A stretch of DNA of 64,000 bases from Icerya purchasi (GCA_039619475.1 CM077116.1:178899863-178963862), one strand, 5' to 3'. Counted from the stretch's first letter, positions 34,839 to 50,564 are shown. The notes: generated from the sequence alone by a model not told the origin. Numbers and translations are program-made.

Positions 34839-36893
34839 CGCTGATTTTCTGATGCGTCAATAACATCGTTGTCATTCTTATCCTTGATCCGTTTTCAATG
34901 AACCAGTAGTCCAATTTTGCAGAGAAATACATATCAAAACAACAAAACGTTGCTAACAGCGATGATACGCGGATAATAAAAATAACATTGTAATCCGCGA
35001 TAGAAGTACTTTTTTAGGGGTAACCGTTCTCATATGCAAACAGTGATAAAGTAACGCGTACGATTTGTTAACGATTATCTAATTTTTGCGATTCTGGGAC
35101 ATAGACAGCGGGGTGCCAGTTCACTAAATTAACTTGTCGGCCGCGTATCGTTGGACAGAGGGCTTCCTGCTAGGTGTTCACGGTGTGATGATGCAACAGG
35201 CGTATCGATGGCAAAGATGAAGCGACAAGTTCTGCTCCCAGATTCTGGTCTTATCTAATAGCTGAAATATCTATTACCAATGTCAAGTCAATGTAGCTTT
35301 CACTTACTACTCTGCCGTAACCTTCTTCTTCCACTAAAAACATTTCAATACTTCCACATACACATACGCATGTGTGTGTGTGTGTGTGTATGTACACGTG
35401 TCGACGATCGATCTGAAATATGTTATCAGTATCGAAACAGTGTGTTCGTTAACTCTACAGATCAGGTTACAGCCAACTCCTCAATTTATGGAAAAAATCC
35501 CTAATTTAATGAAAGAGGTAGTTGTAGTATTTTAGACAATTACAGTTGTACTAAACGAAATGAAACAGCACCAATATATATCGTTTTGGCATTAAATGTT
35601 AATCAGAAAAATTGTAGTGCTGCTGTAATTTTTGATATATTTGTTTTATTTTAAAATCATCGGTTCCGCTAAAACGTCGTAGTTCTCATACCTACCAATG
35701 CCAAAATAACGTTCTAAACAATATTGTGTAGTTAGCTTTTCCGCCATTACCACCTACGGTGGTATACATTGTCGTACTTCAATTTATCATTCGAAGGAAA
35801 ACGAATATTATGAACGAGTTAAAATGCTTTGGTACCCTGACGACGACATTTTTGATCCTTTTATATGCTATTTTGAGTTCGGTTGTTCACAAATATTGTT
35901 CATTGCGTCTACCCAAACGTTATTCATTTTATTCTATCTTGATAGCGAATTTATCGAAATTTAGGCAGTGACGTTGACGGAAAGCAGTTTATGCGAATCC
36001 ACAGTTTGTGGTCGAGAATTACGTAATTCCTCCTATATCAACTAGAAATCTTTAAGAGTCGGATGAAAGTTGCCAAAAGAACGCAAAAAGTGCGGACATC
36101 TGAATGGAACAATCAATTACGGTCAGTGCTCTCAACAGTGCGCTGAAATATTTCTCGCTTCTGAGATGAGCTTCGTATTAAGTTTTGTATAGCTTTCCTT
36201 TTGTAATATAATTTTAAAGGAAACAGTCCTTTCGTAAGCTCTAGCCGCTTAAAAGTTTCTGTTGACGGCCTTTAAAAACGGTCAATCTAAAAGTCGCTGC
36301 AAACTAGTTGAAAGTTGACCGGGAGAGTATTACTTTAACCTAACAGCCACCCTTATGTATTTATTCTTCCGATTAAACTTTAAAGAACAGTTGATGCTAG
36401 TGAAGTATATTTCAGCTAATTTAAAATTGCCTTTCAGATAATTATTTATGCGTAATTTATCATCCGAATAAAAATCGATCGATTGGCGTTTATTTTTTGT
36501 ATGACAAAAATAGCAATGTGTTGTGCAAAGATAAATTAGATATCGTTTTGCGTTATTGCCCCCAACCGCACCGGTAGATTGATTTTTTTAAATTTTCTAG
36601 TTAGTGAATTTGTGTTTCGATTCGCAATTTATACGCGTAAACATTTTCCTGTAACTAATGTGTAACTCGTACTGTAATCGTTGCGATGATACATTATACT
36701 ACTTCCTTCGACTCGGGTGATATACAGTTATAATTATTAAATTAATAATATCGAAACCGACATGTTTCGAATATCGTCCGTGGTAACAGTTTATTGGCAT
36801 GAATCCGGAGCTCACTGAAACTAATTTAATAATTAAAACTATTAATTAGTTTCGATTTAAGTGAATTTTACGTACTTTATACGTTTTTCCGAA
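34839..36893. other. No gene seen; (TG)n at 35370-35390
   Basis: AT-rich sequence with one TG microsatellite of about ten units. Frames at 35280-35504 and 35759-35971 have no recognisable domain. Confidence 0.4.
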
Positions 36894-37753
36894 TACGCAG
36901 TTCATTCCATAAGTTCCAGTATTAATTTATAAAATCGATAACTAGCGCTAATATTCGACGGCGGAACCATGCAGTGTCATTTCTTAGTTAGCTACATTTG
37001 GAAGTTCAACATTGTAACTTCATCTCGGCTATGTTCGTTCGAAGTAAATGTGTTTTTGTCGCTGCGTCATGGAGCAGCGTGCCGCGATCCAATTTTGTTT
37101 AAAATTGAGGGAAAAGTACTTGGGAAACATTCAAAGTGTTGTAAATCGCGTATGGTAATGATTGTTTAAGCCGAAGCAAGGTTTTCGAGTATGGTCGGTA
37201 GTCGCTGGAAGACAATCCGCGAGAGTGGCGTTCTTCGACTTCTCTTGCCGATGAGAATGCAACGAATTTGCGCCTCTAGGCTAAACAGTAGACGCAGCAT
37301 TCTATCTTGCATCGACTTTAAATTCGACGTGTGAGACCGAAATTCTACCACACCGGTGACTGGGGTTTCTTTCGCACGACAATGCGCCGGCCAGTTCCTC
37401 GATACCTGTTGCACAATTTTTAGCTCAAAAGTCGGCCACCAACCATGATTCACTACCCGCCCTACTCGTCAGATCTGCCAGACTTTTTTCTTACCACCTA
37501 TACTGAAAATCGTCATGAAAGGAGAACGTTTTGAAAGTGCTAAGGTGATTCTAAAGAGTGTTACTGGGCCCCAGAAACCGATTCTAGAAGATCAGTTCTC
37601 CAATCCGTTCCAGCGGCTGTACAAGCACAGCAACATTTGCATAAAACGGTGACGGGATTGTGATGAAAACTAAATGTGAAGACTTTTTTCTAAAATTTTT
37701 CTCTCTTTCGTGAAACAGAAATAGTCTCGGAACTTTTTGAAGCAACTCCCGTA
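36894..37753 (+). mobile_element. Mariner transposon remnant with internal deletion
   Basis: Both ends are recognisable. The left end reads TACGCAGTTCATTCCATAAG; the right end, reverse-complemented, reads TACGGGAGTTGCTTCAAAAAG, giving imperfect terminal repeats of about 28 bp with a TA at each border. The helix-turn-helix region starts at ATG 37069 (MEQRAAIQFCLKLREKYLGN). After breaks it continues CLSRSKVFEYG and SLEDNPRSGV. Near 37320-37370 it jumps to the catalytic C-terminal part: SHDNAP (second Asp), HYPPYSSDLPDFF (third Asp region), then MKGERFESAK. The region with the first catalytic Asp is deleted. At about 860 bp against 1.3 kb for a full element, with many stops, it is dead. Confidence 0.75.
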
Positions 37754-40737
<2,984 letters not shown>

Positions 40738-40739
40738 CG

Positions 40740-41065
40740 TCCGTGGTTAACGCATCCAAAAAAAAAAAAAAAAAAAAAAAAAATGAAACTACATTTTGAC
40801 ACTGTTCATTTTTCTGTATTAATCCCATCAGAAGAAGACGGGAAAAAAATGAAATTAAAAACTCTTTTTTCCTCGTCATACGTTATTCTAATAAGTTTTT
40901 GTAGTGTTTCCGTGGTTGACGCGCCCAAAAAACAAAAAAAGAGAAAAACTAAATTTTGTTTCATTTTTTGGTATTTTAATCCCATCGCAAGTACGCAAAA
41001 AAGTTAAAAGCGTTCTTTCGCTCACATTTTCCCATGCTATTCTAATAGGATTTTGTGGTGAAGCG
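40740..41065 (+). repeat. Tandem array of LINE 3'-UTR-like units
   Basis: TCCGTGGTTAACGCATCCAAAA (from 40740) recurs as TCCGTGGTTGACGCGCCCAAAA (from 40909), a period of about 169. TATTCTAATAAGTTTTTGTAGTG (near 40883) recurs as TATTCTAATAGGATTTTGTGGTG (near 41037). The shared block matches the 3' UTR of the main LINE family at 49813-49855 (TATTCTAATTGTTTCTGGG, then CCCCGGTTAACAGGCCC). About two and a half units are present, with no ORF2 sequence in front. Confidence 0.6.
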
Positions 41066-42509
41066 GATCAATCCGCACATTATTCTAATAAATACATCAA
41101 GACGGTGTACTGGCTACGTTATAAACGCGTGCATTCCGTTACCTTATAAATTATATTCTAATATTTCATATTTACGATTTACCCCCACCTGATAAATCTC
41201 TCGCAAGCATTAACATCATCGCCTATTAAACAGCGAGGCTCGTTATGTAAACGGTTACTACTATTTCGAAGGTTAATAATTTTGATCAATACGTGAGTGA
41301 TCTCGTTAATTTAACTTTCGTCGATGAATAAGTACGAGTTTTATTCTCGCCGTTGAAAAACAAAAATGATTGCACTCTACGTTTAAAAAACTACCGGAAG
41401 GAAAAAACAATTTTCTCGGCGAAGGACAAAGTTAAATTTCAGAAAGAAATAACGAATAATAGTTGCAGAATAAATTATCAATTGATACCGGAAATCAACG
41501 TAAATATCCTCCTTGCATTGAATGGTTATTCTAATAACAAAATTCTGGTTGTAGTTATGTTTCGCTAGAAAACCAGTTCCCTAAAATAACGCTATTAGAC
41601 TGGTCGGTCACACACACACAAGTACCGACTATATGTATCACCTCGTGCGCCGCGATTTCTATATGTTCGCGAGATTACTTAATATTCCATTACGTATTAT
41701 TGTCGGTAAAATCGGGGAGATATTTTCGCATTTCGAACTGTATTTGAAATTATTCAATCTTCCAGAAAACCGAATGCGATCCTTTCTTTTTTCAGCTGGC
41801 AAAGAAAAACAACCACAGACGTTAGTTTTCGCGAACGGATCAAAAATCCACGCGTACACTAGCTTTCGAGACTACAGCGATGTAATTTATAAGCAAAATT
41901 ACTGAAAAAAAGAAAAACAACAAAAAAAACGAGGATCCAAAAAGTACAACCGGAGAATTCAAAAAAAAAAACAAAAAACGAGATGATACTAATCTGAACA
42001 GGATTAACTCGATATTAACTGCATTTAAATCGAATCTTTAAACGAATCTACAATATCTACTGCGTGTCTTCTCATCTGACGACACGAATACGTTGTTTGA
42101 CACTATCCTCGATAATTCAACAAAGTACAACACCGAAAAAAAAAATGATTTCGAATCTTTGAATATTTTTAAATATCCGTCTAGGGTTTATAATATGCAG
42201 GTGTCCTAGGATGAAATCACTATCGGTAGCGATATCAGCCACTGGAAGCAGCCGAAAAATTAATAATTGAGAAGGCAAATCCAATTTTGATCCGACTTTA
42301 TCAGTTATCGCTAAAGTTTAAATCCTTACACGGGTTTTCACCAGAATGCGAACTGCGCGCATGTTTTCAGATTGGCGCCATATTGCATGTCTCAGTGCCT
42401 GGTCGAGAACAGTTTTTATTCACATTGCTAGTGACTTGTTACACGCCATTCGCGTCAACAATGATTTCCAGTCAGCAATTCAGCTGACTGTGCCAGATAA
42501 AACGACGAT
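41066..42509. other. No gene seen
   Basis: AT-rich DNA. The frames at 41353-41568, 41633-41905 and 42287-42487 have no recognised domain. Confidence 0.4.
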
Positions 42510-42510
42510 C

Positions 42511-42575
42511 CTCTGATTGGGCTCGGGCGTTATAAAGGGATTTTCCTCCGGTGTAACTTTCCGTTTTTTCTCAAT
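42511..42575 (+). promoter_or_regulatory. Weak candidate core promoter
   Basis: An inverted CCAAT box (GATTGG at about 42515-42520) precedes TATAAA (42531-42536), with a TCAATG initiator-like site near 42571. The order is promoter-like, but no gene was identified downstream; a 27-codon frame starting near 42620 has no known relative. Confidence 0.18.
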
Positions 42576-43187
42576 GTTTTCTCTCTCTGTTCGAAATTAA
42601 CCACATTTTTGGTATCAAAATGGAAGAAGGTCGGATTTTCGTCCACCGGTCGGCGACTAAAATATTAACAAGCAGCCTCCTTTTAATGTTGTCTAAACAT
42701 TAGTAATCGAGTGAAGCGAATCGCTATCTGGATTTCCCGTTAGACACGGAAAAGAAAAAACAAAATCGTACGCGCTGTTTCTAACGTCTAAAACTCGTAA
42801 AGTTCTACGCAAACAAGCAGTCTGTAGTATAACGTGTAATTCGCGCGCGTGTCTACAGAACAACTCTATTCATCATCCAGATTGAGCGGTAATTCCACAT
42901 TTTTAAAACTAATGTCCGATTAATTGTTTCTCTCCCGCTCAACGAAGAGCTGACCTATGTTGGCAGCAGGTGGCTCCAAAGTTACATTAACGTTGTGTCG
43001 TCGTCACGGGCGAACAAAATGCGTCTCTTGTTAAACCTTGACCCAGACCGACGCGAAGTCGCTGGCAACAGAATGAGTTGAAGAAAAGATGGATGGATAA
43101 TAAAAAGGACATTATCGTTGGTTCGCGAAATCACAAGAACCGAGAAAAATTTAACATATCTTTTTCTGTTGCGGTATACAGTGGTAC

Positions 43188-43188
<1 letters not shown>
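42576..43188. other. No gene seen
   Basis: Nothing recognised. Confidence 0.4.
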
Positions 43189-43247
<59 letters not shown>

Positions 43248-43255
43248 CATCATCA

Positions 43256-43317
<62 letters not shown>
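43189..43317. repeat. (ATT)n microsatellite with ATC interruption
   Basis: About forty trinucleotide units, interrupted by ATCATCATCATTTT at 43246-43259. Frames rich in isoleucine, leucine, tyrosine or asparagine here are artefacts. Confidence 0.97.
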
Positions 43318-45330
43318 CGCGGCAGCAGCAGCAATGGGAGATACCTTTGAGGTAATAATGAATAAGAAGGTTATTAAGAATACGATTTTTTTTTACTCGG
43401 GTTCTGCGAGTTGGTTTACATCACGCCGCTGATACGCCAGATGCTTTGCTTGCCGTCACTTTATGTACATGAATTTTCCACTTCTTATTCATGATACTTA
43501 ACGAACTTGTCGCTAAATTAATCGCAGAAATATGACACAAACTTACCGGAAATATAAATTACCGAAAAAAGAAAAAAAAAAATAGAAACGACGGAGATGA
43601 AGTAGAATGACGTCATATTTTTCTTATTTTATTACATTGGTTTTTTTGTACGGGCACTGGCACATTTTCAATTCCATAGCCGACTCTAAAAACTTAATCA
43701 GTAGAGTGCATCTGTTATTTTTTCTTCCTTTAAGATCAATCGTCTCTTAGTTTCAATTTCCAACCGAATCAAATGTTCTAGTTCAGTTAGTGTCGTAACC
43801 GAAGTAGTTAGAGTATGAACACATTATAATAAAACACGTAATCTAAATACATAGAATAATAAATGACCGGTATTCACATTGCGTGAGAGAGAACGGAAAT
43901 CTTTTTCCTTCGTTTTATTAAGCTTATTAGCGGCAAATGTCAAAAAAAAGAAAAAAAAAAAAGAAAGAAAACAGATTGCCGGGAGACGAAAAAGAGAAGT
44001 CCGCACAACTTTCTAGTCCTATCTGTAAGAAAATAACAGTGTAGCCAGACTAGGAGCTAAACGGGAAGAAGCTCTGCGATAGACCGCAGTTGTATAATAC
44101 AATAGAGGGGAAAAAAATGGTATAAGTGTTTCCGTCTATTTTCAATGTGTAAATTTCCGACTATGCCGGGAGGCTTTGCTAGCAATTCTGTTCAGATCTA
44201 TTTTAGGGGTTGGATCATTTAATTAAACTAAACGAAGATACGTTCATTTAAAATGCACGTACCTGTTTCGCAGCAACAACCGCTTAAAATGTGAATATAA
44301 GCAAATTCACCACCCCGAAAGTTGAGTAGCCGCTCGGAAGAGAGATGTCAGTATATTTTTAATAAATATTTCTGTTTATTTGTATAATTCAATAGACGAT
44401 ATTATTATTAGACAACATCCGTTTCATTCCTTTAATCCTAAAGCCGAGACACCCGCCAAAAAGATTTTTTTTGTTTTTTTTTTTAATTTTAAAAACTTGT
44501 TTTTATTTTTTTTTGTTTCAGCTTTTATAAAAAAAAAAAAAAAAAAATTAAAAAAAAAAAATTTATTGCCGTTTCTAATTTCTTACGATAGAATATCTAT
44601 TTGAAAGACGATTAACCGGTTTTTTGAGAACTCTTCCGCCGGAGTTTTGCTGTATGAAAAGAGTACGAGGAAACTGTTGCATTTATTGTACCACCGGTAA
44701 ATGTTAAGCGGAGATTGGAAAAATTTTTGAAATAATGACCGGTTTTTGGTTGTTTTTTTTTTTATGTTTTTCTGAATTTAATTTCGTACAGAATCATCTT
44801 CAAATTTTACTAATTCACTCTCTTACCTGTAACGCGCTAATTACGTCAGTTCAGTTACACCGCTTGTCGAACTTGTTCGCCAAATTCCAGTAGAGCATCT
44901 AAAATTGGTACTGACAAGGTGAAATTGCTAAAAATATCTCGGCGCGACCTTATTTTAAATTAAAATACGTTTATCGATATTCCGTTTACAAAAAAGAAAA
45001 AAATGTTTCTTCGCGTAAACGTTACATCGTCGGTGATTTTTGTTCTGCTTAATCTTCGGACATCTATTGGTCTAGAGATTAGGTGTAGTTTCCAGTAAGA
45101 CTTTCAAAGTCATACAGGTGCACTGCTAAGATCTAGAGATATTTCTTCGCTACATGCAGAAATCCGTGAATCGGCAATGCCATTTCCGAACTTCATCGAC
45201 GGTTCGTGCGAAAAGTATCGCTGAATCGCCACCGTGTTTTATTCCGCTCTTTTTTTTTTGTTTTTCTTTTTTTGTCCTTTTACACAGCCCTAAACCTCCG
45301 GTACCTGTATCATTAAAAGTTCACCCGAAA
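43318..45330. other. No gene seen; T-run/A-run pair at 44465-44572
   Basis: Within this block a T-rich tract is followed directly by an A-rich tract (44465-44572), which could pair with itself. No gene was recognised. Confidence 0.4.
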
Positions 45331-45350
45331 ATATATATATATATATATAT
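45331..45350. repeat. (AT)n microsatellite
   Basis: Ten AT units. Confidence 0.9.
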
Positions 45351-45439
45351 TAAATGTATGCATTTGGAATTTTTTCCTAATAACTAATATAAATGTAACA
45401 GTCGCTGAGAAAAGATACATGGAGTGTCGGAAAACAAGC

Positions 45440-45465
45440 TTTCGAGAAAAACGCGTTTAAAGTTT
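45440..45465. repeat. 26-bp block shared with the MULE flank at 16134-16159
   Basis: Exact 26-bp identity with sequence beside the Mutator-like transposase. No transposase coding was recognised nearby, so this is probably an end fragment or a nonautonomous relative. Confidence 0.7.
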
Positions 45466-46955
45466 CGTACTTTAAGGTGGTAATTTTAAAATATTCGATT
45501 ACGATTTACAACAGGAAAAAGGGTTTGGGGTTTGTTTTCACCAGTTTGACCTCTATCACGTTAAAGAGCATTTCAAGTGTTCGAAACTGTTGTTAAGTCA
45601 GAACCGCACATTTTGACACACACTATGTACCTTTTCTCAGTGACCAGTCATATATATGTATAACGTTTTGCGGGACTCTATAAATTTTTTTCGCGCTATA
45701 TTTTTCTCCATCGTTACCTACGTTTTCTCCATACTTTACCGGGGTAAAGTTGACCCCGAGATATTTAACATCATCTGTAACTGAGACATTACTGTCCGTA
45801 ATTATATCACCAGCTACCGAGTTGCTTCAGTGAAACGACATAGTTGTCGCATTAACGAACGACACGCTTTAAACCGTGCTGAAAGTCAGTCAGCGCGATT
45901 TAAATTGATCCCCTTCTGTCGGTCGAATCGATGCGCAAATCTGTTGCCGCGCTGGTTTTCGAGTTAATCGGCACGATAGAGCACAGAGCCGAAAATGATT
46001 GCTCGGAGGAGATGTGCCTCAAAGAACGTTCTTGGCTAAGAAGTATGATTTTAGCAGTTGCAACAACTGAGCGGTGCAAAAGTGACACCGAAGCTTGTAG
46101 ATTAATCTCTCCCCATCATACCTATTCGAAAGCTTAACCGATGCCGGGAAATATATGTCATGTCGATATCTGTTTGGCACTTTGTTGACAATTTCGCGAA
46201 AATGAAATTGACCATCGGGTATTCAAATCTTCGTGTACGTTCGATTTTTAATGGTAAAGTTTATCTTGTAACTTGTCGAGTACTGTACGAAATTGAAGAT
46301 TTGCGATAAGAACAATCAACTTTTCAATACAAACAGCAGAGTAATTTAATGTATCGCGCTGAATATTAATAAAACGAAACTTTTTCAGGATCCTTAAGAA
46401 TTTTAGTTGTTATCAAGTCAAAGTCTGGCTAGAGCTTTCTTTAATTTTCCATTTTTTTTTTTCAACTGTCAGTAATATTTCACCGAGAGACGTGAATCTG
46501 ATCTCGCTTATGCTTGTTTCGATATCATTCGTAAACGAACTCGTGACCTCTGTATTTGGCCGAAAATTACCAAATTCCTCTTAGCCTTCTTCCGGTCACT
46601 ACTGCTCGCAAAGAACCGATCAAGATGAGAAAATGGTCTTTTTGTTTTAATTTATCGCCGGGAATTGTTTGTTGTATGTGTGTGTAGTTGATGAGAGGGT
46701 GTAAGTTTTTTCATATATTTTTAGCACAATTTCATCCGGCAGATTTTTAGAGTTATATCAACCCCCCCCCCCCCCGTTTAAGCTATTTCGGATAATACGC
46801 GGAAAAGGTCTATTACATGTCTCCGCATAAAGAGTGCTCAATCGCAATTGCAGTAGGAGAATATCTAAGCAATATCTTATCAACGCAAATATACAAGAAA
46901 CGTAAAAAAAAATATTATAGTAAGCGAAAGTAAAGTAAGTCGCGTGTATCTTTGA
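45466..46955. other. No gene seen; C-run near 46762-46776
   Basis: No domain or RNA gene recognised. The pair of frames at 45900-46137 on opposite strands overlap each other and lack motifs. Confidence 0.4.
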
Positions 46956-47113
46956 TATGGTATCATGGATAGTGAAGCTAAGGTTCACAATGAACTAAGC
47001 CCAACAGCACTAATTTCCCAGATTTCTCTGGTACCCAATTATTTCAGGCTGGGTAAACCTGGGAGCGATTCGGATCACTGGTTTTTATGGCCAAGCGCCT
47101 TAACCACCGCAAT
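46956..47113 (-). mobile_element. tRNA-derived SINE (family A), truncated
   Basis: The tail GGTATCATGGATAGTGAAG and body CCAGATTTCTCTGGTA, then TTTCAGGCTGGGTA, run colinear with the adjacent copy at 47333-47590. The head reads GGTGGTTAAGGCGCTTGGCC on the minus strand, an A-box-like tRNA start. Confidence 0.6.
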
Positions 47114-47332
47114 TATTTAAATAATAAAATGGGAAAAACTGAATTTACCAAAACGAATTGAATAATATTTAAGAAAATATCGGCAATGTCTTCTACCGCG
47201 TGTGGACGAATTGTTCATGTTAGAAAGAATTAAGGGAGCGTAATTCGTTCTGGTAAAAAAACCAACTGGAGCAACCGCGACACATAAAATTCCTAAGACG
47301 CTTGTAAAGTAAAGTAATCCCATACGCTTGAT

Positions 47333-47590
47333 AAGGTATCATGGATTGTGAAGTTAAGCTTTCCATAATGAAGCCTAATGGATCTAAAGATAATATTAGG
47401 GCCAGTTACTTTTTCTCGTTCGCCTTTACTTTTCCAGATTTCGCTAGTATAACCGGAATTCAATTTCAGATTGGGTATATACCTGGAAGCGACTTGGATC
47501 CGGAACGAGGCAACTCCCGAAAATCCGTGATACCTCCGGTTTGGCAGCTATGCACCTTAACCACTAGGCCACCGTACTACCTAAGACACT
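47333..47590 (-). mobile_element. tRNA-derived SINE (family A), longest copy
   Basis: On the minus strand the head reads GTGGCCTAGTGGTTAAGGTG (A-box region), CATAGCTGCCAAACCGGAGG, then CGTTCCGGATCCAAGTCG, a degenerate B box. The body (GGTATATACCCAATCTGAAA) and tail (CTTCACAATCCATGATACC) follow. It is about 250 bp. It lies 220 bp from a second copy in the same orientation. Confidence 0.65.
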
Positions 47591-48925
47591 TGTACATTTT
47601 TGTATATCGAATAAATATACATATACGGTAAAAGTGTTTCCGCTTGTTTCTCAAACTTTTACGAAATCCCAAATAATAGCCTCGATAGCAAACACCGAGA
47701 AAAGGACACGAGAATAGGAACAAGACAGAACTGTAAAATGAGTATCTCATGCACCATTGGTACAAGGTGTACAGTTGTCCCGTAATATACTTAAACACTT
47801 CTAATGGAAAGAATATTGGAGGCCAATTTGGATCAGCTTTACTTTCACCGAAATGTATTCGATTTTAAGCTACGAATACCGGCAGTACTATAAAAATAGG
47901 AGCCTGAGAAAATATTTATATTATCACCGACGTGTGTTTCGGGATGGTATATTACAATTAAACATTGAAACAGTTCCTTTCTAATTTTTAATTTTAATAT
48001 ATATTCCGGAAACATGTCGATCGTTATGAAGATATTTTTTAAATAAATTTTTTGATTAAGTTGATTTAAAAAGTTACTTGAAATTTGAACAATTTATCGG
48101 AAACATTCGTGAATAGTGAAATATTTAATACGAAGAGGCTGAGGTTTAAATGCTGGAATTCTGAAGGACACTCGTTTGTAGATGGTGCGGCTAACATTCC
48201 AGCGTAATGCCGGACGAAACTATGAAGATGATTAGAGCAGAAAGAATAAAACTAGCGCGTTAGCAAGTCTAGAAGGCGCAATAAGAACGACACCAACGGC
48301 GCAGCTATTTAACCGAAACGGACGGTGTGCGCAGTTTCGATAAATAATTTTGGCGGTTCGTAAACGAGTGCCCGCTATAACCATGTCGTCGTATTTTCAT
48401 TAACAAAAAAAAAATTCTGCTTCTTTTGTGGAAATTCCGACAGCGCCACTTTCCGGCATGCGATTATCGCGATGCTTACTCGAATGAACACACTTCAACA
48501 GACTCCTCTTTGACCCCATGGCTCCTAGACTTCCTTGAACGCTTTATACAATCTCTGCTATTTGTCGTCTTCACTTTAACTATAACCTGCGTCTACAATC
48601 GTCTAAAATGTCCCAGATGAGGAGCCGTTTTATTCGGAAAGTATCATTAAATTTGTGGGGTTCTAGAACAATTCAGATATAAAAACGGCTTTAAAAGGGA
48701 TTTTTTTTTTTTTTCTTTAAACTTAAGGAGTCAGATTAATTATCTTGAAATGGCACGCATGAACAGAAAATTAACAAGGTAAAAATTAATAAATCAATAC
48801 GTTTTGCAGCAATAAATTACATTGTTAGTTGATTAATTTTTACTTTGTTAATATATAGTGTATTTCTGTTCATGTGTGTCATTTCAGTATATATTATGGA
48901 AATGGGGGTGATTTAAATAATTTTA
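47591..48925. other. No gene seen
   Basis: AT-rich with T- and A-runs. Frames at 47577-47798 and 48426-48620 are unsupported. Confidence 0.4.
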
Positions 48926-48929
48926 AGCC

Positions 48930-49440
48930 CTAAAAAGTGTTTTATACGATTGAATATTATTAGTAAGAAAGAACAAGAATAATGAGTAGAGAAGGAAAAA
49001 ACGGAATATAAAAGGTGCAATGAGGAGTAGGAAGTCCTTGAGTAGTCTCGACAAATAGAAATACAGAGCAAAATCACCCCCCGGAATAAGATAAACATTC
49101 AAAAAACTCACGATCAGCGTCGTGAACAACTGTATTATTTGCGTAAAGAGGGTAGTGTCGGAAGAAAGCTAACGATAAACGAAAGCGGGAAAAAATAGAT
49201 GGCGAAGAATAATTATAGTCGTTAATTTGTTCGTGATTTCGGAAAGAGATGAAGAAAACGAAAAGATTCGGAAAAGTTCAAATCTGGAAGGATAAAAGAA
49301 GCCCCGCTGACAACGCCCGACTTCCTGAAAACGGTTACATGAGGAGAAAATAGAGAGAATATTGTAGAATACCCGTTTAATTACGCCCTGGGAATGAAAT
49401 TTCGAAGATGAGGAGAAGAGAATGGTCGAGAACAAATGTT
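48930..49440 (-). mobile_element. Decayed LINE ORF2 C-terminus (main family)
   Basis: Minus-strand remnants read YANNTVVHDADREFFECLSY near 49080-49150, matching the family knuckle segment. LPTPHCTFYIPFFPSLLIIL follows near 49000-49060, matching LPTPYNDSYVLSFPSL of the 57 kb copy. Several frameshifts separate the blocks, and the first knuckle Cys residues are lost. Confidence 0.65.
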
Positions 49441-49521
49441 GAAAAAAATTACATAACGGAATCTAGAACAGTGAACAATTAATGGTAAAAAAAAAGGTAA
49501 TTTTACGTGAAATTTTATTTT

Positions 49522-49880
49522 TAGGCAGCGGAATGCCAATGGACAGTTACTTTATTTTTTCCTCTTTCTCTAACAATTGTTCTTTTTATCTGTCTATCCA
49601 ACCTGGTCTTCCTGTCAATCCTTGGTTCTCTTAATAATCATCTCTTTCTGCTAAGTACTCTGCTTTCCATTCGATTTTATTGATACTCGGTCTTCCTACC
49701 CTATATTGCGCCTCTTATGTCCTATCTTTTCCCTATCCACAGATTGTTCCTGTTATTTGTTCCCTACTCCTAACAATATCTGACCGTATCAAGGTATAAC
49801 TCCTTCCTATTCTAATTGTTTCTGGGTAAAGGTCCCCGGTTAACAGGCCCAAAAAATAAAAAATGAAAAAAAAAAATACT
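49522..49880 (+). mobile_element. Decayed LINE ORF2 C-terminus and 3' UTR (main family)
   Basis: Starts in the RNase H end (GGCAGCGGAATGCCAATGG corresponds to the G-A-S-N-G part of other copies). It jumps by deletion over the knuckle and ends with LGLPTLYCASYVLSFPYP, then ISDRIKV and a stop near 49798. The family 3' UTR follows (GGTAAAGGTCCCCGGTTAAC, AGGCCC) and an A-rich tail. Confidence 0.7.
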
Positions 49881-50540
49881 TCAATTTCATATGATGATGG
49901 GGTAATTAATTAAAAATGAACAAGTGAAAACACTTTAGGATTGGTGCTGAGGTGTCCTTGATAATTGGTAAAATTTTTATACAAGGGTCGGGTAATCAAT
50001 TTTGATCACTAGCTCTTTATAGTGACGGTCGGCTATTCTCGCGGGCTAAGGCTTATATAATTGTATATATATTGACTCGGTTGATTAAAAGGGGCCTGTA
50101 GTCCAAAAAATCGATTTTCACTTTTTCGGAAATTGTTTATAGAAAAAAGTATTATTCTTATCTGTAACAACAAAACTGCATAATAAAGATGATTGATAAG
50201 AAAGAACAAGCGGAAGAGCATTGTGACAAAACTCGCGAGTGCGCCGTTACCGAAGGTCGTGAAAACACGCGAGCGCGCCGATACGGGGTTGTTTTGTTTA
50301 ACGGCTGTTTTCTCGACAACTTCTTTTCGACATTAAAACTGACTTTTCTATAAGCATTGCGCTTCAGGGGATACTATTATGCCTATAATATAAACGTGCG
50401 ATGATAGTCGGGGTGCATAGCGGATAAAGTAATTAGACAAAAGCTGAACAACGGCGACACGTGTATTAACTGTCAGATTCGTTAATGTCCTAGATAATAA
50501 TGTTTCAGTTTCAATCGTTTATTAATTTTATCAATTGATT
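49881..50540. promoter_or_regulatory. Upstream region of the reductase exon
   Basis: No coding sequence. A TATA-like CTATAATATAAACG lies at 50383-50396 on the plus strand. TTGTTACAG (ending 50547) is a possible splice acceptor just before the start codon. Either the promoter is here and the 5' UTR is continuous, or an upstream noncoding exon is spliced in; the sequence alone does not decide. Confidence 0.25.
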
Positions 50541-50564
50541 GTTACAGAGAACTAAACAGAAAAA

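Noticed and set aside
43078..43350. Frames rich in isoleucine, leucine, tyrosine or asparagine on both strands
   Set aside because: All are products of the (ATT)n array at 43189-43317.
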